From assembly GCA_013397455.1 (NCBI GenBank), contig VYZB01000024.1:1032405-1096404 (forward strand): a DNA stretch of 64,000 nt, read 5' to 3'. This document shows, piece by piece, positions 1 to 14,578 of this stretch. Positions within the stretch are counted from its first letter, which is position 1; each line of letters starts with the position of its first letter. Origin of the DNA: Crotophaga sulcirostris. Taxonomy: Eukaryota; Chordata; Aves; Cuculiformes; Crotophagidae. The translations under genes were made by a program, and so were the position numbers. Under the pieces are notes generated by a model that did no database searches, had not been told where the DNA came from, and saw only the letters and a program-made list of their open reading frames with translations.

Positions 1-3000
1 GAGTTTATTATTTGATATAACATATCTTTTATTTATTCACAAATTGGATTAAAAGTTTGGTTCCTGTTTAAACAGAACCTTTTAAAAGTCTTGCTATCAA
101 AGAGTTACAAGGTATATAATGATACTATGAAGTTGAGGTGAGATTTCTAGGGACATGAAGGCTGAGATATTGAATAGTTTTTCTCTTCATTTCTAAAGGC
201 TACAGACTTTTGATGGTCACCACACAGTCCTGCTTTACAACCCCTTTTCTTGCTGTGGCAGATTTAATTATTTTACCAGCACAATGGGAACCTCCAAACC
301 TGCAGTCTCAAACACAGAAACTAATTAAGGACTTGGAAGTCAAATGTAGTACAGGACAGTCCAGATTTAGTTCACAAAGGTGACTACTGTAGTATATCTG
401 AACTCAGTGAATGTTGAAACAGTACATTAGCAAATCATGTCTCAGGTCGGAAGAGAAAACACCTTTGATCTACAAATATGTCAAAGATAGGCTGTCAGGT
501 GGAGCTATATTGTTGGAGGAAAAATAAAACAAATAGTAGATTTTTAACTGTGGAGGGAAAGAAGTCTATTGCATCAGAGTTTCCATATTGCCATCATTTG
601 TTCCACTATACTAGTTGTCTGTTAATGTCCTACTACTACTAAGTTAACTCCTCAGAGAGAAACATGACACACAGGATAGTTGAATGCTGTGGACCTACTT
701 CTGTTATATTAAGGGTCTACAATATTATTGTGCACACAGAGCTCCACATATCTGAATAAGAGAAGGCTTCATTGGCCTTAAAAGCAAGGGTTTATTCCAG
801 TTCTGTTCCCAGTACTGTACGAAGACAACAAAAAGACACGCAGTAGATGGCTGTGGATATGCATAGCTTAAGTAAATCCACAAGGGACATCTTATCTGAT
901 TTTCAGACTTTAAATGTACAGTGTCTGTTGTAACATCATTCTACAAGAACAGATTACATACAGTGGAACAAACTCAGCATGTTTCTAGAAAGGATGAATT
1001 TCCGTTTGTCTAGCAGTTCAGTGACACAAAAAACAGTGACTAATGGTATACAGAGAAGCTTGAGAGCATGTGAAAGAGCATGTAACAGTTACTATAACAC
1101 AGTGAATTAGAGCTGTTGGAGTAGTACTTGTTCTTGAAGTGGGGAAAGAAGCTGAAAAGACAATATGCTGAGAGGAGTGAACTGAAAAGGCCTAGGAACT
1201 AAAGATCTCAGAAGACAGCAGATGGCATGATAGAGACTGAAAGTTACAAACTGACAAATGAGGGGGAAATGTTTTCATAACAATATTTAATTTAAAGTCT
1301 GTTCAAGTAGAATCCAGAAAGCTCATTATCATGGTTTCTCTAGCATTTCCACATCCATTAAGTAAATCCAAACACCTAAATGTTTGAAGAGTAGCACTCA
1401 AAAAACTAGCAGCTAGGTAGAAAAGATGGCCTCAAAATCTTCTTATCTGGTCATATTTAACTCCTTGGGAGAAAATAACTGTAACGCCTACAGCAGTAAG
1501 ACATCAGTCATAATTTTAACATGAAAAATAAATTAGTATTGTAGTAAAGCTTCAGTATGACCTTGATTTTGAATGAAATTCTGAGAGCAAGTTGCAACAG
1601 CACAAGATCCAAGCTGTGTGATCTCCATGGACTACACTGGGACGAAGACCAGATGAAATTCCTTCCATATTTACTATATTCCTTCTCCATAATAAAAAAT
1701 GAAATAGGAAGAACCCATGAAAAATCTCTCCATTTGAAACAGTGGAACTAGGGTGGAGATAACCAATGAATGGACTCAAAGAGTAAAAAGGAATAGGAAT
1801 ATAAGAATGCAGCAGCAGAACAATCTATAGTCAGAGAATAAGAACTCAAAGGAAGAAACTAACATTCACTTTGACTGTAACTACAGAAAAAAGGGCATTC
1901 CCAGATTCCCAGTAGAGCAGGACAATGACAATTGCACAATGTGTGTATTTAAAAGGATATTGTGAAATCCAAGACTTGTTTAATAAATCAAAATGGAGCT
2001 GTTCCATACAGCTGCACAATAGCAAATATAGAACTTCCAGCCACAGACAAGAAAAATGATTGTGCAACAACTCAATAATATTAATGGTCAGGTAACCTTA
2101 CAAAATTAAGACCTGAAGCTAAGTGAAAAGCAATACAAACATCCTGTATGATAAATCATGCCAGATCCATTCTTCAATAAAATAACTAATTTTTAAGACT
2201 AAGAACTTATGATCAAAGTTGACTCCAACAAATTTTCATGTGTTCATTCTATGGGAAATCATCAGTTAAAACGAAGACAGGGAATTAACTACAATAATTG
2301 AAAATAGGTAAGAAATTGACTGAAAATCAAATAATGAGTTTTTCTGAAAAGAACAATTGTCAGTGTGGTGGAGTTCTTCAATAGTCACCATTAATGACCA
2401 CAACATGGTGATATTTTCTGATGGTACAATAAGTGAAAACATTTTGGATGTTCTCATATTCTTGGATGACTGGAAACTTACACAAGAAATTATGTGCTAG
2501 GAAACACATACAATGTATATAGAACAAGGTCCTAGGACCTACAGTCAGGACTTAACAAGTATTTCTGCTATAATCTCTGAGCTCATTGATAGTGAAATAC
2601 TAACAAGGAAGGAAGAGAGCAAAGTGTACAAAACTGTCAATCAGTTTTAGACTGAGGATTTGACTCCTGGTGCAATTCCTCCATGGAAAGCATAGATATA
2701 ATCCTTGGTTATATTGGATGGAGCCAGCATTCTTGCATGAATGTGGAAATTCGTACTATTTTAGAAGGTGTCACTGAGAACTTACCTAGGTGGACATTTT
2801 TCTTTACAAAACATATGACTTCAAACTGGAATGATGCTGAAATGATTAGGAAACTAGAGGAACCCATACTCCTAGAGAACACTTTAAAGATCTGCCCTGT
2901 TTAGCTTAGCAAAATGAAAGTGCAGAGTGAAGAAGATGGGCCTTTACATCAGAAGGGTAAACATCAGAGAAAAAAAAAATTAATGTGTACAAAAGGCAAC

Positions 3001-6000
3001 AAATGCACTGGAATAAATGCATAAGGAGTGTTTATAAATAAATTTAGTTAGGAAATTGGGAGAGGTTCTTGTCTGCAGAGTAGTGATAGTAAAACACAGA
3101 ATTCAAAATATATCCTTCAAGTCAATTTCTAGTCAAAGATATGAGAATACAATGACTTACCTTTGGACTGCTGCTGCCTGCTTCATGTGATCTTGAGGAA
3201 CAAATTGCACCCATGTTATTTAATGGTCACCATGTCCGCAAATAGGAATTTTGTCTCCATAAGGACAACAGATACAGAAAGGAAGCATTTACATTTGAAA
3301 CACAGTAAGACCTGGAGTTTCAAGAAACTCATGTTTAAATATTCTGACACTTACTTCAGCCTCCCCTAATTCTTAGATTCAGTTAGAACACACCACCAGG
3401 TCTTCTGCTTTCTTAGTATTTCCACATAAGAGATACTACTGTTCTGTGCCAAGAAAATTACTTGCAAACCTTGTGGGATTAAGATTCAATTTCTCTGCCA
3501 TTTACAGAGCACTTTGTGGATCTGCTAGCCAAAAAATACCTTTAACATCCCTTGGGTGTTAAGCAAAGACTTTTTTTTAACCAAATGGATAAAGTGTCTG
3601 TCATATATTTCAAAAATATTGTGTTCATGTCCTCCTGGAGTTGTATTTTCATTAAAAATTCTTTATGTATTTCTTTCTCTAAGTGTCAAAGGGTTGTCAA
3701 CGGACCCATTTATTATTTATTAAACATTTTCAGCCGTCCTCTGTTTTTAACTTGTTTTTTTTTAATCCAACCAAACAAATTGTGTCAACACAAGAAAAAA
3801 GCATTAAACGTGAGAACAGATGAAAATATTCTCTCAAGGATTGGAAGTCCGTATATTAAACACAGTAGTCCCTCTGCACTGATTAATATGGCATATGCTA
3901 AAACAAACAAAAACATACAGTAAATAAAGTCAGAGAGAAAACTATGCAGAGTGACGAACAGAGGAAGAAAATAAAGGAAAGGAGACACATGGATTTGACT
4001 CCAGCTGTTTCTCTAAGCCTCCTACTATGAAATCCTTTCAAGCAATTCAAAGGGACTAAGACTTTAGTAACTACTGTTCATTCAGTATCCTTCTTTTTCA
4101 CATCCCACAACCCTCAAAAATTTAATAACTGTCTGCTCTACACCATTCACTAAGGTCAACAAGGTGTATTATAATTACATCAATATCACATCAGAAATTT
4201 GGAAGACAGAGTGTGAAAAAACCTACATGATATTTCTTCCCTTATACTTTCAACATCTGTCTGTTGGTTCAGCTTTTATTTCATAAGGCTCCTGAAGTGG
4301 TCAAGGCATTATAAGATTTTTTCTATGAAAACTGAACGAGATAGATATGATGGTCATTTAACCTTACATGCTACTCTTTCTCAGTCTAACTGAACAAGAT
4401 GCTTCTTTACAGTTCTCATTGCATTTTTTAACTTTATGTGTGTCTGTGTATACACATTCATGTGTACATGTGTGTATAAATAGCATGGGGGTATATATAT
4501 AATTTTATAATACTTGCCTGTGTCAACTTTGGTGTGTCAATGAAAACCAACATTGTGTAGTTGGCAGTCTCTGTACACATAGTATCACTTTCAGTAAGAA
4601 GAGGATTTGAGTATTTCAATGGCATAAATATTGTGGGGTTTTTTTCTGATGTAAGTGATATATCTAAATATATCACCTTATTTCAGTACATGCTAGACTT
4701 CTTGGCAGCTCAAGATAGGTGGAATCCAGGCCCCAGTTACTAAGTGAGAGATATTTCTGGAGGTGTATATACACATGTGTGGGAGCCAGTCATTTCTCAA
4801 CCTTTCTTTCAATTTTTAACTTGAAACATTCTCCAGACAAGATGAAGCCTAAACTGGCGTTGATACATTAATCAGGCCTTTATCTAACAGGTCCAATGAA
4901 TACTGCAGATTAACTAACATTCAAAGTCTAGAACCACAGCACAAATAATGGGATTCACACATACAGACATTGCATTTGTGATAGAAAGTAGACATTGTAT
5001 GGCCTAGTTTATTATAAGTATGATACTATTACAGCTTTAGAAACCAAATACTTCCAGACAAGCAGATAATGATAAGAAGGATGCTCCAGTTTTTAAGGGT
5101 CCACGGAGTCTCTTTCTTTAAAGGTTAGGAAAAAACTTCCCAAGCAACCCAATCTTTTTTTCAGTGTCCAGCAGCAATGCTACCAAGCATGCTTTAAGCA
5201 CAATTACAATCATATTTATGAGTTGTCTGCCTCTTGCCAAGACTGAATAAATCTGACCTGATTTACGTGTCTAATTAGAGTAATAAGAGGTTTGAGTTTT
5301 TTTCAGAATACAAGCCAAGGACTCTAGCAAGAACCTTTGTGTCACAATAGATCAAGCAAATTGAGCAGTAATTTGTGCAATTTTTAGGTACCTTCCAAAC
5401 TTCTGTAACGAAGGTTCTTCAACTTCCTTAATTGTTCCAGCTCTGTAGTAAATTCTGGTTTTGCTTACCAAAGTGTCTTTGTGGAGGACTAGCATGTACA
5501 ACAGCTATTTCTTGCCAGTGTGTTGATTGCTTGTATTAGCACTCACTCAACATGGGTGTTTTCACAAATATCAACCTTCCTTTGTTTAATTTTAACATTT
5601 ATTTTTTTAAAAATGCCAGATTCACAAGAGGAGATTCACAAAATCTGTGTCTATCTGCAAAGTAATGCTAAATATTTCTAACCCATGGGAATCTCCACAA
5701 AAAAATTCAAAGACTTCACAAAGTTTGTGTTCTGTGGTTGCAAAGAGACTGAATTAAAGGTTTTTGGCTTTTTGAGGCAGGGAGTTATGAAATAAAAGTT
5801 AAAAGCTACTGTCAAAATGAACTCTCTGGCTTATGCATGGTGACAGGCCAAATCACCAAATCGTTGTATTTGAGAAGAAGAGAAAAGGTAGCTACTGTAG
5901 GTTGACTCTACTCCAATCCAATTGATGCTGAGGTCAAGTAGACCAGATTAACGAATCTTGAAGGAACTTGCTTCATTCCACACATTTAGTGGTGAGATAT

Positions 6001-9000
6001 CTCCATGGCTTGCTACCTTTAGGATGGTTGTTCACTGGACTGACTTTTGTATTTAACAGCCTGGATACTAGCTCTTGCAGCTTACAAGGAAAGCATCCAT
6101 ATTTCTTAAAATCATGGTTTTGTGTGCAGATTGTCCCAAGGAAGCTGCTTCACATAGATTCTTTTTGTTTTCAAAGAGATTATAAATCCCCAAATACTCT
6201 GATTCACCCAGACTCCTCCTATAATGCTATGTAAGTATTAAAGGTTAATGCACAATAAAAGTTAGCTTATGAAGATAAAGTTACACAATTAATTACTAAC
6301 TTGTAAATAGTAAATTGTAGATTGCAAATAGTAAATACATTTAAAAATACATACCTAATCTTTAACAGCAAAATGGTTTATCCTTAGGTGCTCAAGAAAT
6401 AATAATCACCGAAAAACTCTTTCCTCAAAAACTAAGGGTGCAGAATTCATCAAATTACTCCATCTGCTGGGTGATTCCCCCCAATCCGGGATGATTTCTC
6501 TTAGACTGTGTATTCCTGTCCCTTTTTAATGCAAATGAAACATTCAAAGCTTGATCAGTGTCCTTTCAAAGCAAATGAAATATTCAAGGTTTGCCTTTGA
6601 TATTCAAAGCACTTCCTGGAATCATGACTCCTTCTTTTCTCTCTCCTTTTCCAGTTTAAGAAGACCTTTATATTGCAATTTTAACATATTCTTTCTTCAA
6701 CAGAATGCACAAGACAAATGTTTTAACACTTTCTTGGCTTTACTAGCCTTCCTATGTTGTCATAAAAAGTATAAATCAAATAAAAATTTGGCTAAGCTTA
6801 CAGTTTCTGATATGGTGTCGTTCTATGGAGACCATTCGTGACACACAGGAAATATAGATGTCCTACTCTGTCTGCACTGTCTTCTTAGGAACAAAACTTA
6901 CTCTGCTTGCATTCCAAGTATCCCAGGCAAGCAAGCTCTTGGTCTTTTTTCTATTCTCTTCTCTAACTTTCTTGCACAATAAACCATAAGTAGACTGCCA
7001 GAAATGTGAATGCTGGCCTACTAATAAACACATGTTTGGAGATACACTTAGCTTGTTTAACAGAAGTTACCCTTCAGCATAGACTCAGCAAACACATTGT
7101 GAACTTTTTCGCATTGGGATCATCTGTTATCGCACATCAATATGTCTGTATTTAACCTGATTACAGTTCTGTTTTATTCATTATGTTGAGTTAGTGCATG
7201 AGTAAATAAAATTATGCCTCTAAAGAATCAGTTGTGAAAAATGTAAAGTACAATTTTTTTATATTAGATAATCACAATCCACATATATTCTAGTTTCTGT
7301 GAAGGCTTTGAGGGAATATAGCTCTAAGATCAAGGGTTTTGTGATCTCCAATATGTTTTCCTGGAAATTCAACCCTCACAGGTCAGTGCTTATTACAGTG
7401 GAAAAGTAAAGCACCATGAGCAAAAATATTTGCAGCCTTGAGTCAGGATTAGGCAAGCTAACAACCACAATTTCCATTCTGGAAGTTATAATTCATCAAG
7501 AAAAACAACTGCTAAGTGCAGACACATAAGCAATCTGTTGAAAAATATCTGCGTCACTAATAAAATAACAGAGCATTAAATTAAATGCACTTGGGCTTGA
7601 AACTATCTTACTGAATGCCGAGGTTTCTTTGACATTAAACAACTTACACCATCTACTTTAGTGTTTACTCCTAACCCGTCCCAGACTTACTAGCCAGCAA
7701 TGATGGAATGAGGCATCCTAACATGCCTTGTCTCAGTTCAGCTAAGCAAGATATCAGGCATCTCCTGATTTTTCTGTGGTGCTATAGCATGCAAGTGTTG
7801 AGAAGTCTTCCATTTCAAGCCATGCTTTCTATGGCTGTACTAAAGATGGCCCAAGATAAGAGTCACCATATCTTTCTCCAAGCTTCATCAAAGGGTCCAT
7901 GCTAAAATACTACAAAGACAAGTGATCCAGTGCACAGACAAGGCATGAACTCCACAAACATTTTTATCAGCTAACATCATTATGAGGTTGAGGCCAACAC
8001 TCACCCCTGGAAGATCTTGGTCAATGTTTCTCTACAGAGAGACCTGTGCAACTCAAGCTGTGGATCACACTACTTCAGGGAGGGAAAAAAATGTAGAGCA
8101 TAGAATCAATATTCCTCCCTACCAACCCAGTGAGAGCAAATTAAAACTGCCCTCCCATTTTACAAGCCACAGTAAGAGTGAGACAGAATCATATATATGC
8201 CTTGAAATTAATCCCCTTAGCACACAGCTAGAGTAGCACAACAAAATGTAATTTATGTCTGTTAGCACAAGCTTCAGCTATCACAGTTCAAGAACTCAAG
8301 CAGATAAATGTTCTTGACAGGAGCAATGGGCAAGAGAGCACCTTACTCAGGTAAAAAGATATTCCTCCATTTCCATGGACTAATGAAGGGACAGAAGAAA
8401 CTTATTATGGGAAAAGGAAATTAAGAAAAGACAGAAAAGACACAGGGCAGATCCAATGATGGGATATGTATAGGAATTTGGTAGATTGGCTTCTACACTC
8501 CAATAAGGAGAGCACTTACTCAGTAGTGGTATTTTTTATTTACTATAACCAGTCTATTACATTTCAGGCCCATATCAACAACATCCTGAATTCTTAACAT
8601 AAGACTCAACATTGTGTGTAGTTTCCCAAGCAAAATCAAGTAGAAATAATCTGTCTGCAAGAAAAACATCTACCAGATTAAAAAGAGCAAACCAAGTTCA
8701 GACAATAATACCTTTAGCATCCCTTTGTAACTCTTTTTATGAGACATAGCATATGGAATCACATTTAAAACATGCTTAAATATAAAAGGCATGTTAAATA
8801 TGAAGATAATGCCATATGAATTCTTAATTGAAATCAGTATGATAATAATCTCTAATAAAAGATCCTTGGCAGACCACTTAAGAAAACAATGCTAAATTGA
8901 GATACTGAAGCGTCTTTCCAGTCTTTACAGGTTTTCATTTTGCCTCAAGAATTTGCATCAACAAGACAAATTAAAATAATGCTTCTTCTTTACTTAGAAG

Positions 9001-11247
9001 ATGAGTATTTTCCCTATTTACTTGAGGTGGAGGAAAAAGCTTTCATTAATATTTACTAGTTGCTATGCTAGAGAAATTTAAAGGACATATGAAACTTAAA
9101 TGCCTCATGCTTGCATGTGCATAGATATGCCTGTATTCTTGTAGCACCTGAGTTTCTTTTACATATATAATTTTTTCTGGCACAAACCCACCAATGCTTT
9201 GAAAATACATTCTGAAAGAACGCGTTTCAACCTATTCAACTAATGCATGGCAAAGCGTTACAATATTCATATAGTTTCCAATTTCCTTTTAGGCAGACCC
9301 ATTTAAGCACACCTTTCCCTACTGCAGTGCTTTAATTTAAAATTGATTTCCTCATCAAAAAAAAATGTGGCCTAATTGCATAAAAGGCTCCTTAGTGCAA
9401 TGAACAATTAGAAGTATTCAGTGTAAGTGTTTCAATCTCAAAATAGCAGATATCAACAGTCCTGCAAATTTCAGATATAGAAATCAATGACACCATCTGA
9501 AAATCAAAAAGCTGGTTTATATTAGTCTAACAACAAAACAAGGCTTGGTTTATATTTTAAGCAATAAGCGTTTGAAAAGAATGCATAACTTCCCACTTAG
9601 AAGTTGAATGGTCTTTTTATTTTGTTCTTTACCACCATCTCCTGTGGTGTAAGAAGCAAAAAGTTTTCAATAGGAAGAAAGGCGTAGCCAGCTCTAGGCT
9701 CTCAACATGAAGTCTTATACTAAGGGTACAAGAGGGGACACAAGAAATTCGACAAAAGTGTTAAGTAATTGTTTAAAGCATCATTGAATATTCATAAAAT
9801 TGGAACATTTAAAAAAAATGTAGACACTCCTGTTGGCAAGGAGGAATCCAGCTAAGATAAGCTCTGCATAAAAGTACCTTCTTATCATTAAAGGTTTGTA
9901 ACTGGCAGATCTAAATTGCTCTTTTCTTACCCCCCCTATATGCTGCTTTCTTGGTTACAACATTATTGGCTAGTAATTTTATTTTTGTCCTGTGATAATG
10001 TACAAAAGTTACCATGAAACTACTGTGAGCATATTGTGAGTTTAATGTGCATCTCTTGCTGTTATGAGATAGGGCTGCGGGGCAGGCCTGCTTGCGTTTG
10101 CTGCATGGATGTATTTCATTATGTAACAAACACAGCTTAAGCTGATAACAGCTTTAGATAAATATCTAATTGAAGATATTTTTCTGTCTGCAGGGGAAAG
10201 CAGAAAGCATTCACTATATACCTTGAGAGGAAAATAAACAGCATGAACTAAGGCTGACCTGAAAAGAGATGTGTTTTGTACACAACAAGACAAGCCAAGT
10301 TGTCAGTCCTTTGCATAACAGGAGTTATAGACAGAAACAAAATTCATTATCCAAAGATTTATTAAAATCAACCATTACTCAGAGATTCTCTGTGTCCCAG
10401 TTTGAGGTTTAACAGACACTGATAGCATTACCACCCCCTGACTGGGCTCCAGTTATTTCATAAAAGCTACATTTAGTTTGCGGATTTTCGGCACTTTCAA
10501 GTCTCCAGTCCGAGGCACAATTTACAGCATAGTCAAACTCCTTCTCGTGGTTAGACCAGGCATGCATCTAATCAACCCTAAGCACTGCAGTTTTCACAGA
10601 GGGGAAATCTAGGCATGGTGGCCAAATAGACTTTATCAGCCAAGCATAACAGCAGTCAGTGCTGATTCTTGGCATTACTGATGCTGAAGTTCTGAGGAAA
10701 TTTTTGTTCTCTGCGCAAGTTTTGAGGTATTCTAAGGAAAGCTGTATCTACAATTATACCCAACTCTTGCTGTAAAAGTGCAGTATTACTGTAATGTTAA
10801 TGGAACCTTCTATGTCCCATAGCATTTTGAAAATCACAACACTTCCATAGGATTTCAAAAACTGTGCTTGAGATTAATAACTTTCAAATGTTTGCACTGA
10901 GATAAATGGAACTAAATGAGGTGTGCCACATGAGTAAGATTAAGGGCACTATGTAGCTGGGTATCCAATGACATTCACTGTAATTTGGGCACCAGTGTCT
11001 TCTTGACATTTCAACTTATAAATTGTCTTTAAAACAACTCTAAAAATATCATAGACTGCTTTCTTTTTTTCCTGAAACAACCTATATAAATTTTCATCGT
11101 TTAATTTATTTTTTTTAATGGAGACCTTCCTTCTCCATTAAAGTGTGAAAAAGTATATATTTTCATCCACGTAAATTTCTTTTCAATTGGTTGGACTTTT
11201 TTATCCACTATCTATGCCAAGAGAGGAATTTCACATCACCACTGACC
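1..11247. other. Gene-free AT-rich intergenic sequence
   Basis: No exon with family-like coding and no named interspersed repeat was recognised here. Open frames up to 123 codons (3552-3923) have no protein-like features. A 40-base spaced direct repeat (GCAAATGAAA at 6531-6540 and 6571-6580) and the TG/TA-rich tract near 4440-4505 are the only repeats noted. Confidence 0.6.
4437..4505. repeat. TG/TA-rich imperfect simple repeat
   Basis: TGTGTGTCTGTGTATACAC ... ATGTGTACATGTGTGTATA followed by a TATATATATA run; low-complexity alternating purine-pyrimidine DNA. Confidence 0.7.
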
Positions 11248-11484
11248 TCATCCAAAAACTTTAAATGAAGAAATCACTTCAAGTTTATGCGAAATAACAG
11301 CAATGCAACCAAATGCTTCTTCAATTTTTTTAATTGAAGGATCAGTTAAGATTTTTGGAAGAAAATCTTCAGATATTGCATCCCACTATTCTTTGGCAGC
11401 TGGAAAGGTGATTGTTTTATAGTTTCCAAATCAACATTTACTTTTATAACTGTAAAGGATATCTTTTAGAAATACTGCTCAGGA

Positions 11485-11742
11485 CTCAAGCTTTGTCAGG
11501 GGAGGTTTAGACCTGATATTAGGAAAAAATTCTTCACTGAAAGGGTGATTGGCCATTGGAATGCGCTGCCCGGGGAGGTGGTGGAGCCGCCAACCCTGGA
11601 GGTGTTTAAGGGGAGACTGGATGAGGCACTGAGTGCCATGGTTTAGATGATGGGTTGGTGTTAGTGTTAGTGTTGGGTTATAGGTTGGACTCGATGATCT
11701 CAAAGGTCCTTTCCAACCTTGTAATACTGTGATACTGCGATA
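11485..11742 (+). mobile_element. CR1 LINE 3'-end fragment
   Basis: The sequence contains the avian CR1 3' signature: AGGAAAAAATTCTTCACTGAAAGGGTG, a GCCCGGGGAGGTGGTGGAG block, GGTTGGACTCGATGATCTC, TCCTTTCCAACCTTG, and a terminal ATACTGTG-like octamer repeat. It is a 5'-truncated plus-strand copy. It holds an internal GTTAGT repeat near 11659-11678. The subfamily is not assigned. Confidence 0.85.
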
Positions 11743-13534
11743 CCTTCCAGCAGGCAGCAAGTCCTTGCACCACTAATTGTAACATACAAAAGTCAAGGCT
11801 TTTCAAAACCCCTTTTTGCACTTAGGATAAATTTCAGGACATGATATATTTTCTATTATCCAAGACACAGAATTTTGTCTTTCTTTTTGTCAGTTCCCAG
11901 CACCCAGCTATATTTTTCAACGCTTGTCAAAGCCTTCTACATGTGCTTTAAGCAGATTACATTTTTAGAAGACAGAAAAGAAACCAAAAGTCAAAGCAGG
12001 ACCCACTGTCTTGATCAGGTAACAGAGGAAGATTGTACCCAATCAGCAAGCAAACAAAAAAGGACTTCTCCTCCTCTCGGCATGAGTCCTATTTGCTGCA
12101 AGGATGTTGTCAGGAACATGGGGTATTTCCTTAATTCCGTGGAGGAATTTGAGCTCATTTCAGCACTGAATTTCCTCATGATGGGGAGAATTAACCTCTT
12201 TGTCATTTTCCAGCCTCAATTCAACATGCTTCCAGGACATCCTTCCTCCACCTCAGAGCATTATACATCTACCAGTGGCGATAGCAGTACATGGGAAAGA
12301 CTAAAAATTATGTCATCGAGAGGGGCATAGATTTCCATAGACCCACATCCCAGGCAGCTAGCTAAAGCTTTCATCCGGCACCTTTATTCTGACTAACACA
12401 ACAGAAAAGGGATAAAAGTATGTATCTCAAAAGCTGAATAACTCAACATGAATGTAACAAAAATAGCAGTTTCCATGTGGTGGTCTCTGCAAGTATAATA
12501 TTTAACTATATGTCTCTGACTTCTTCATCTTGATTTTATTTCATCTGCTCAGCTTTCATCAATAGTTCACAAAGAATTTAATTAAGACAAGTTAATTAAG
12601 TATTTGCAATTGCTATCAAAACTGCACCAATATTCCGAGCTTAGCTAATTTAAGAAATCTATAGCTCTACAGAATCTCTACAGCATCTTCATTTAATATA
12701 ATTAGAAATTTTATACATTCAGAAAGAGAAGTGTTTCAGGTAAACACACTTAGTTTACCCCCTGTCATTAGCTTTCCCTGGTTGACTTGAACTGTAGTGA
12801 GAAAAAAAACAATCTTAAATAAATGTACTGAAACCTGGGAAAACAGGAAAAACATTCTCCAGTTCTCAGTGTGAAATTAAAGGATTGCTCTTAGTAGAGT
12901 AAGGATTGATTTTTCTATCCTCAGTGTCAACCTAATTTGTTTCTAATTTTAATGAGATTAACCTACACAAATTATCCATTGGCCAGTAAAGGTGTTTTTA
13001 AGAATACAGCATCCCACAGCATCGCAGCATTTGTAGGTTTAACTTCCATTTTACCACAGGCTTACAAAATAGTGGTTAGTACAAAGTATCTTTTGAGGAT
13101 TTTGGATTTTTGTTTTTGAACTGGGACCTGATGAACATCATCTGATGCCAAGGAAATCTGAGCTGCATGGCATGAATGTTTCCCTGCAAAGAAACCTATC
13201 ATACAGTGGAACAACTTCCCAGAGGACAGGGTGTCAGGTTTTTAGAATAGCTGGATCAGTCAGTGAGATAGTGGCCAACAATGCTATTCAACCTCTTTTC
13301 ACATAGAGGAACATTTAGAGCTTTTTTAAAAAAAAACTTAGAGAATGGCTTTTACAGGTTCTTGCAACACCTTGTCATTTCCAACTAAATAAAAATCAGG
13401 TTAAATCTTGAATATTCAGGTTGAATGAATCTAACTGTCATCATATAATATGCAAAGTCTCAAATGATATTTTCAGTGGGCTAGACCCAGAAACAAAATC
13501 TGAGTGCTTCAGCAGTGACATTTACAGATATACA

Positions 13535-13560
13535 TGTGTGTGTGCGTGTGTGTGTGTGTA
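13535..13560. repeat. (TG)n microsatellite
   Basis: A 26-base TG run with one C interruption (TGTGTGTGCGTGTG...). Confidence 0.9.
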
Positions 13561-14517
13561 CTTCAAATTTTATGCTTCTGTGCAAATTTAAAAATTAAGA
13601 ATGGAAAATGAAACTAAGCTGTAAGGTGTAACTACTTCAGAGGAAGTTATTTTTTTAATTAATATTTCCTATAGAGCACAACTAGAACACTTAGCTACAG
13701 TCATAACTAATAAAGACAATAAAGGAAAGTACATTTTAATTATAAAATTAGTTGCTGGGGTAGAAGAGTGCAATGTCATATATGTTACTTAACTGGATAA
13801 CCATTTGGCAGCAAGAGCTGAGGAAAGGTCATGGATCATGCACCCAGGTACATAACAGTGAACCAAAGTTCCTCACAAACCACAACCAATAGAGCACAGC
13901 AGACAGACATTTCACCATGGTTCAAAGAGCTCAAATATTGGCCTACTCCTTTGCTTCACCAATGACTCTCAGATAGAGCTAGGAAAGGAAGAGCAAGAGA
14001 AAGGCTGTTTAGACATGTTATCATGCACTGGGAACGATGGATGAGCAGTGTCTCGAGTTCCCATTCCAATGGGAAGAGCCATCCAAACCCTCTGTGATCT
14101 GTTCTCTGAACAGCAGGAGACTAGATCAGGGCAAAGCCATTCTTTTCCTATCTTAGACACAGCTCGCACACAAGTCAATAGCAGGCTTTCAGTGAGCAAT
14201 CGGTTACTTTGGGAAGTCAAACTCCTTTTGGAGTTTTTGCTTTAACATGCAGCCTAACTGGTAGGTTTTTTTAACAATAATGCTCTTGAAGCTAATGTGA
14301 ATTAGCTTTTTCTTTTTAAACTGTTTACTATTCGGATGGTATATTTTGTGTGTCTTCACTGCCACCTTTTGGTCAAACCTTTTTCTTATTGTTTTTGTTA
14401 TTTATTTTTAGTTTTATTTCTTGCTAAAGCAATATACAAAGAGCAATGTAACAAAACAAGCAAACTAACAAAACACAAAAACAAAATTTTCAGAGCAAGT
14501 GAATGTGCAAGATGATA

Positions 14518-14578
14518 TAAAAATAAGAAGAAAAAAAAAAAGAAAAAAAAAAGAAAGAAAAAGAAGAAAAAGAAAAAG
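14518..14578. repeat. A-rich polypurine tract (A/AAG)n
   Basis: About 60 bases of almost pure A and G with one T near the start; the reverse strand reads as a poly-Phe/Leu frame, which is not a gene. Confidence 0.85.

Noticed and set aside
3552..3923. A 123-codon open frame
   Set aside because: Low-complexity Phe/Ser/Asn-rich composition from AT-rich DNA, without motif or gene context.
11659..11678. GTGTTAGTGTTAGTGTTGGG, resembling a telomere-like repeat
   Set aside because: It is TTAGTG-like rather than TTAGGG, only about three units, and sits in the CR1 tail region.
11875..12330. A 151-codon open frame, the longest uninterrupted non-CR1, non-STEAP frame
   Set aside because: No recognisable domain and no splice or promoter context; compatible with chance.
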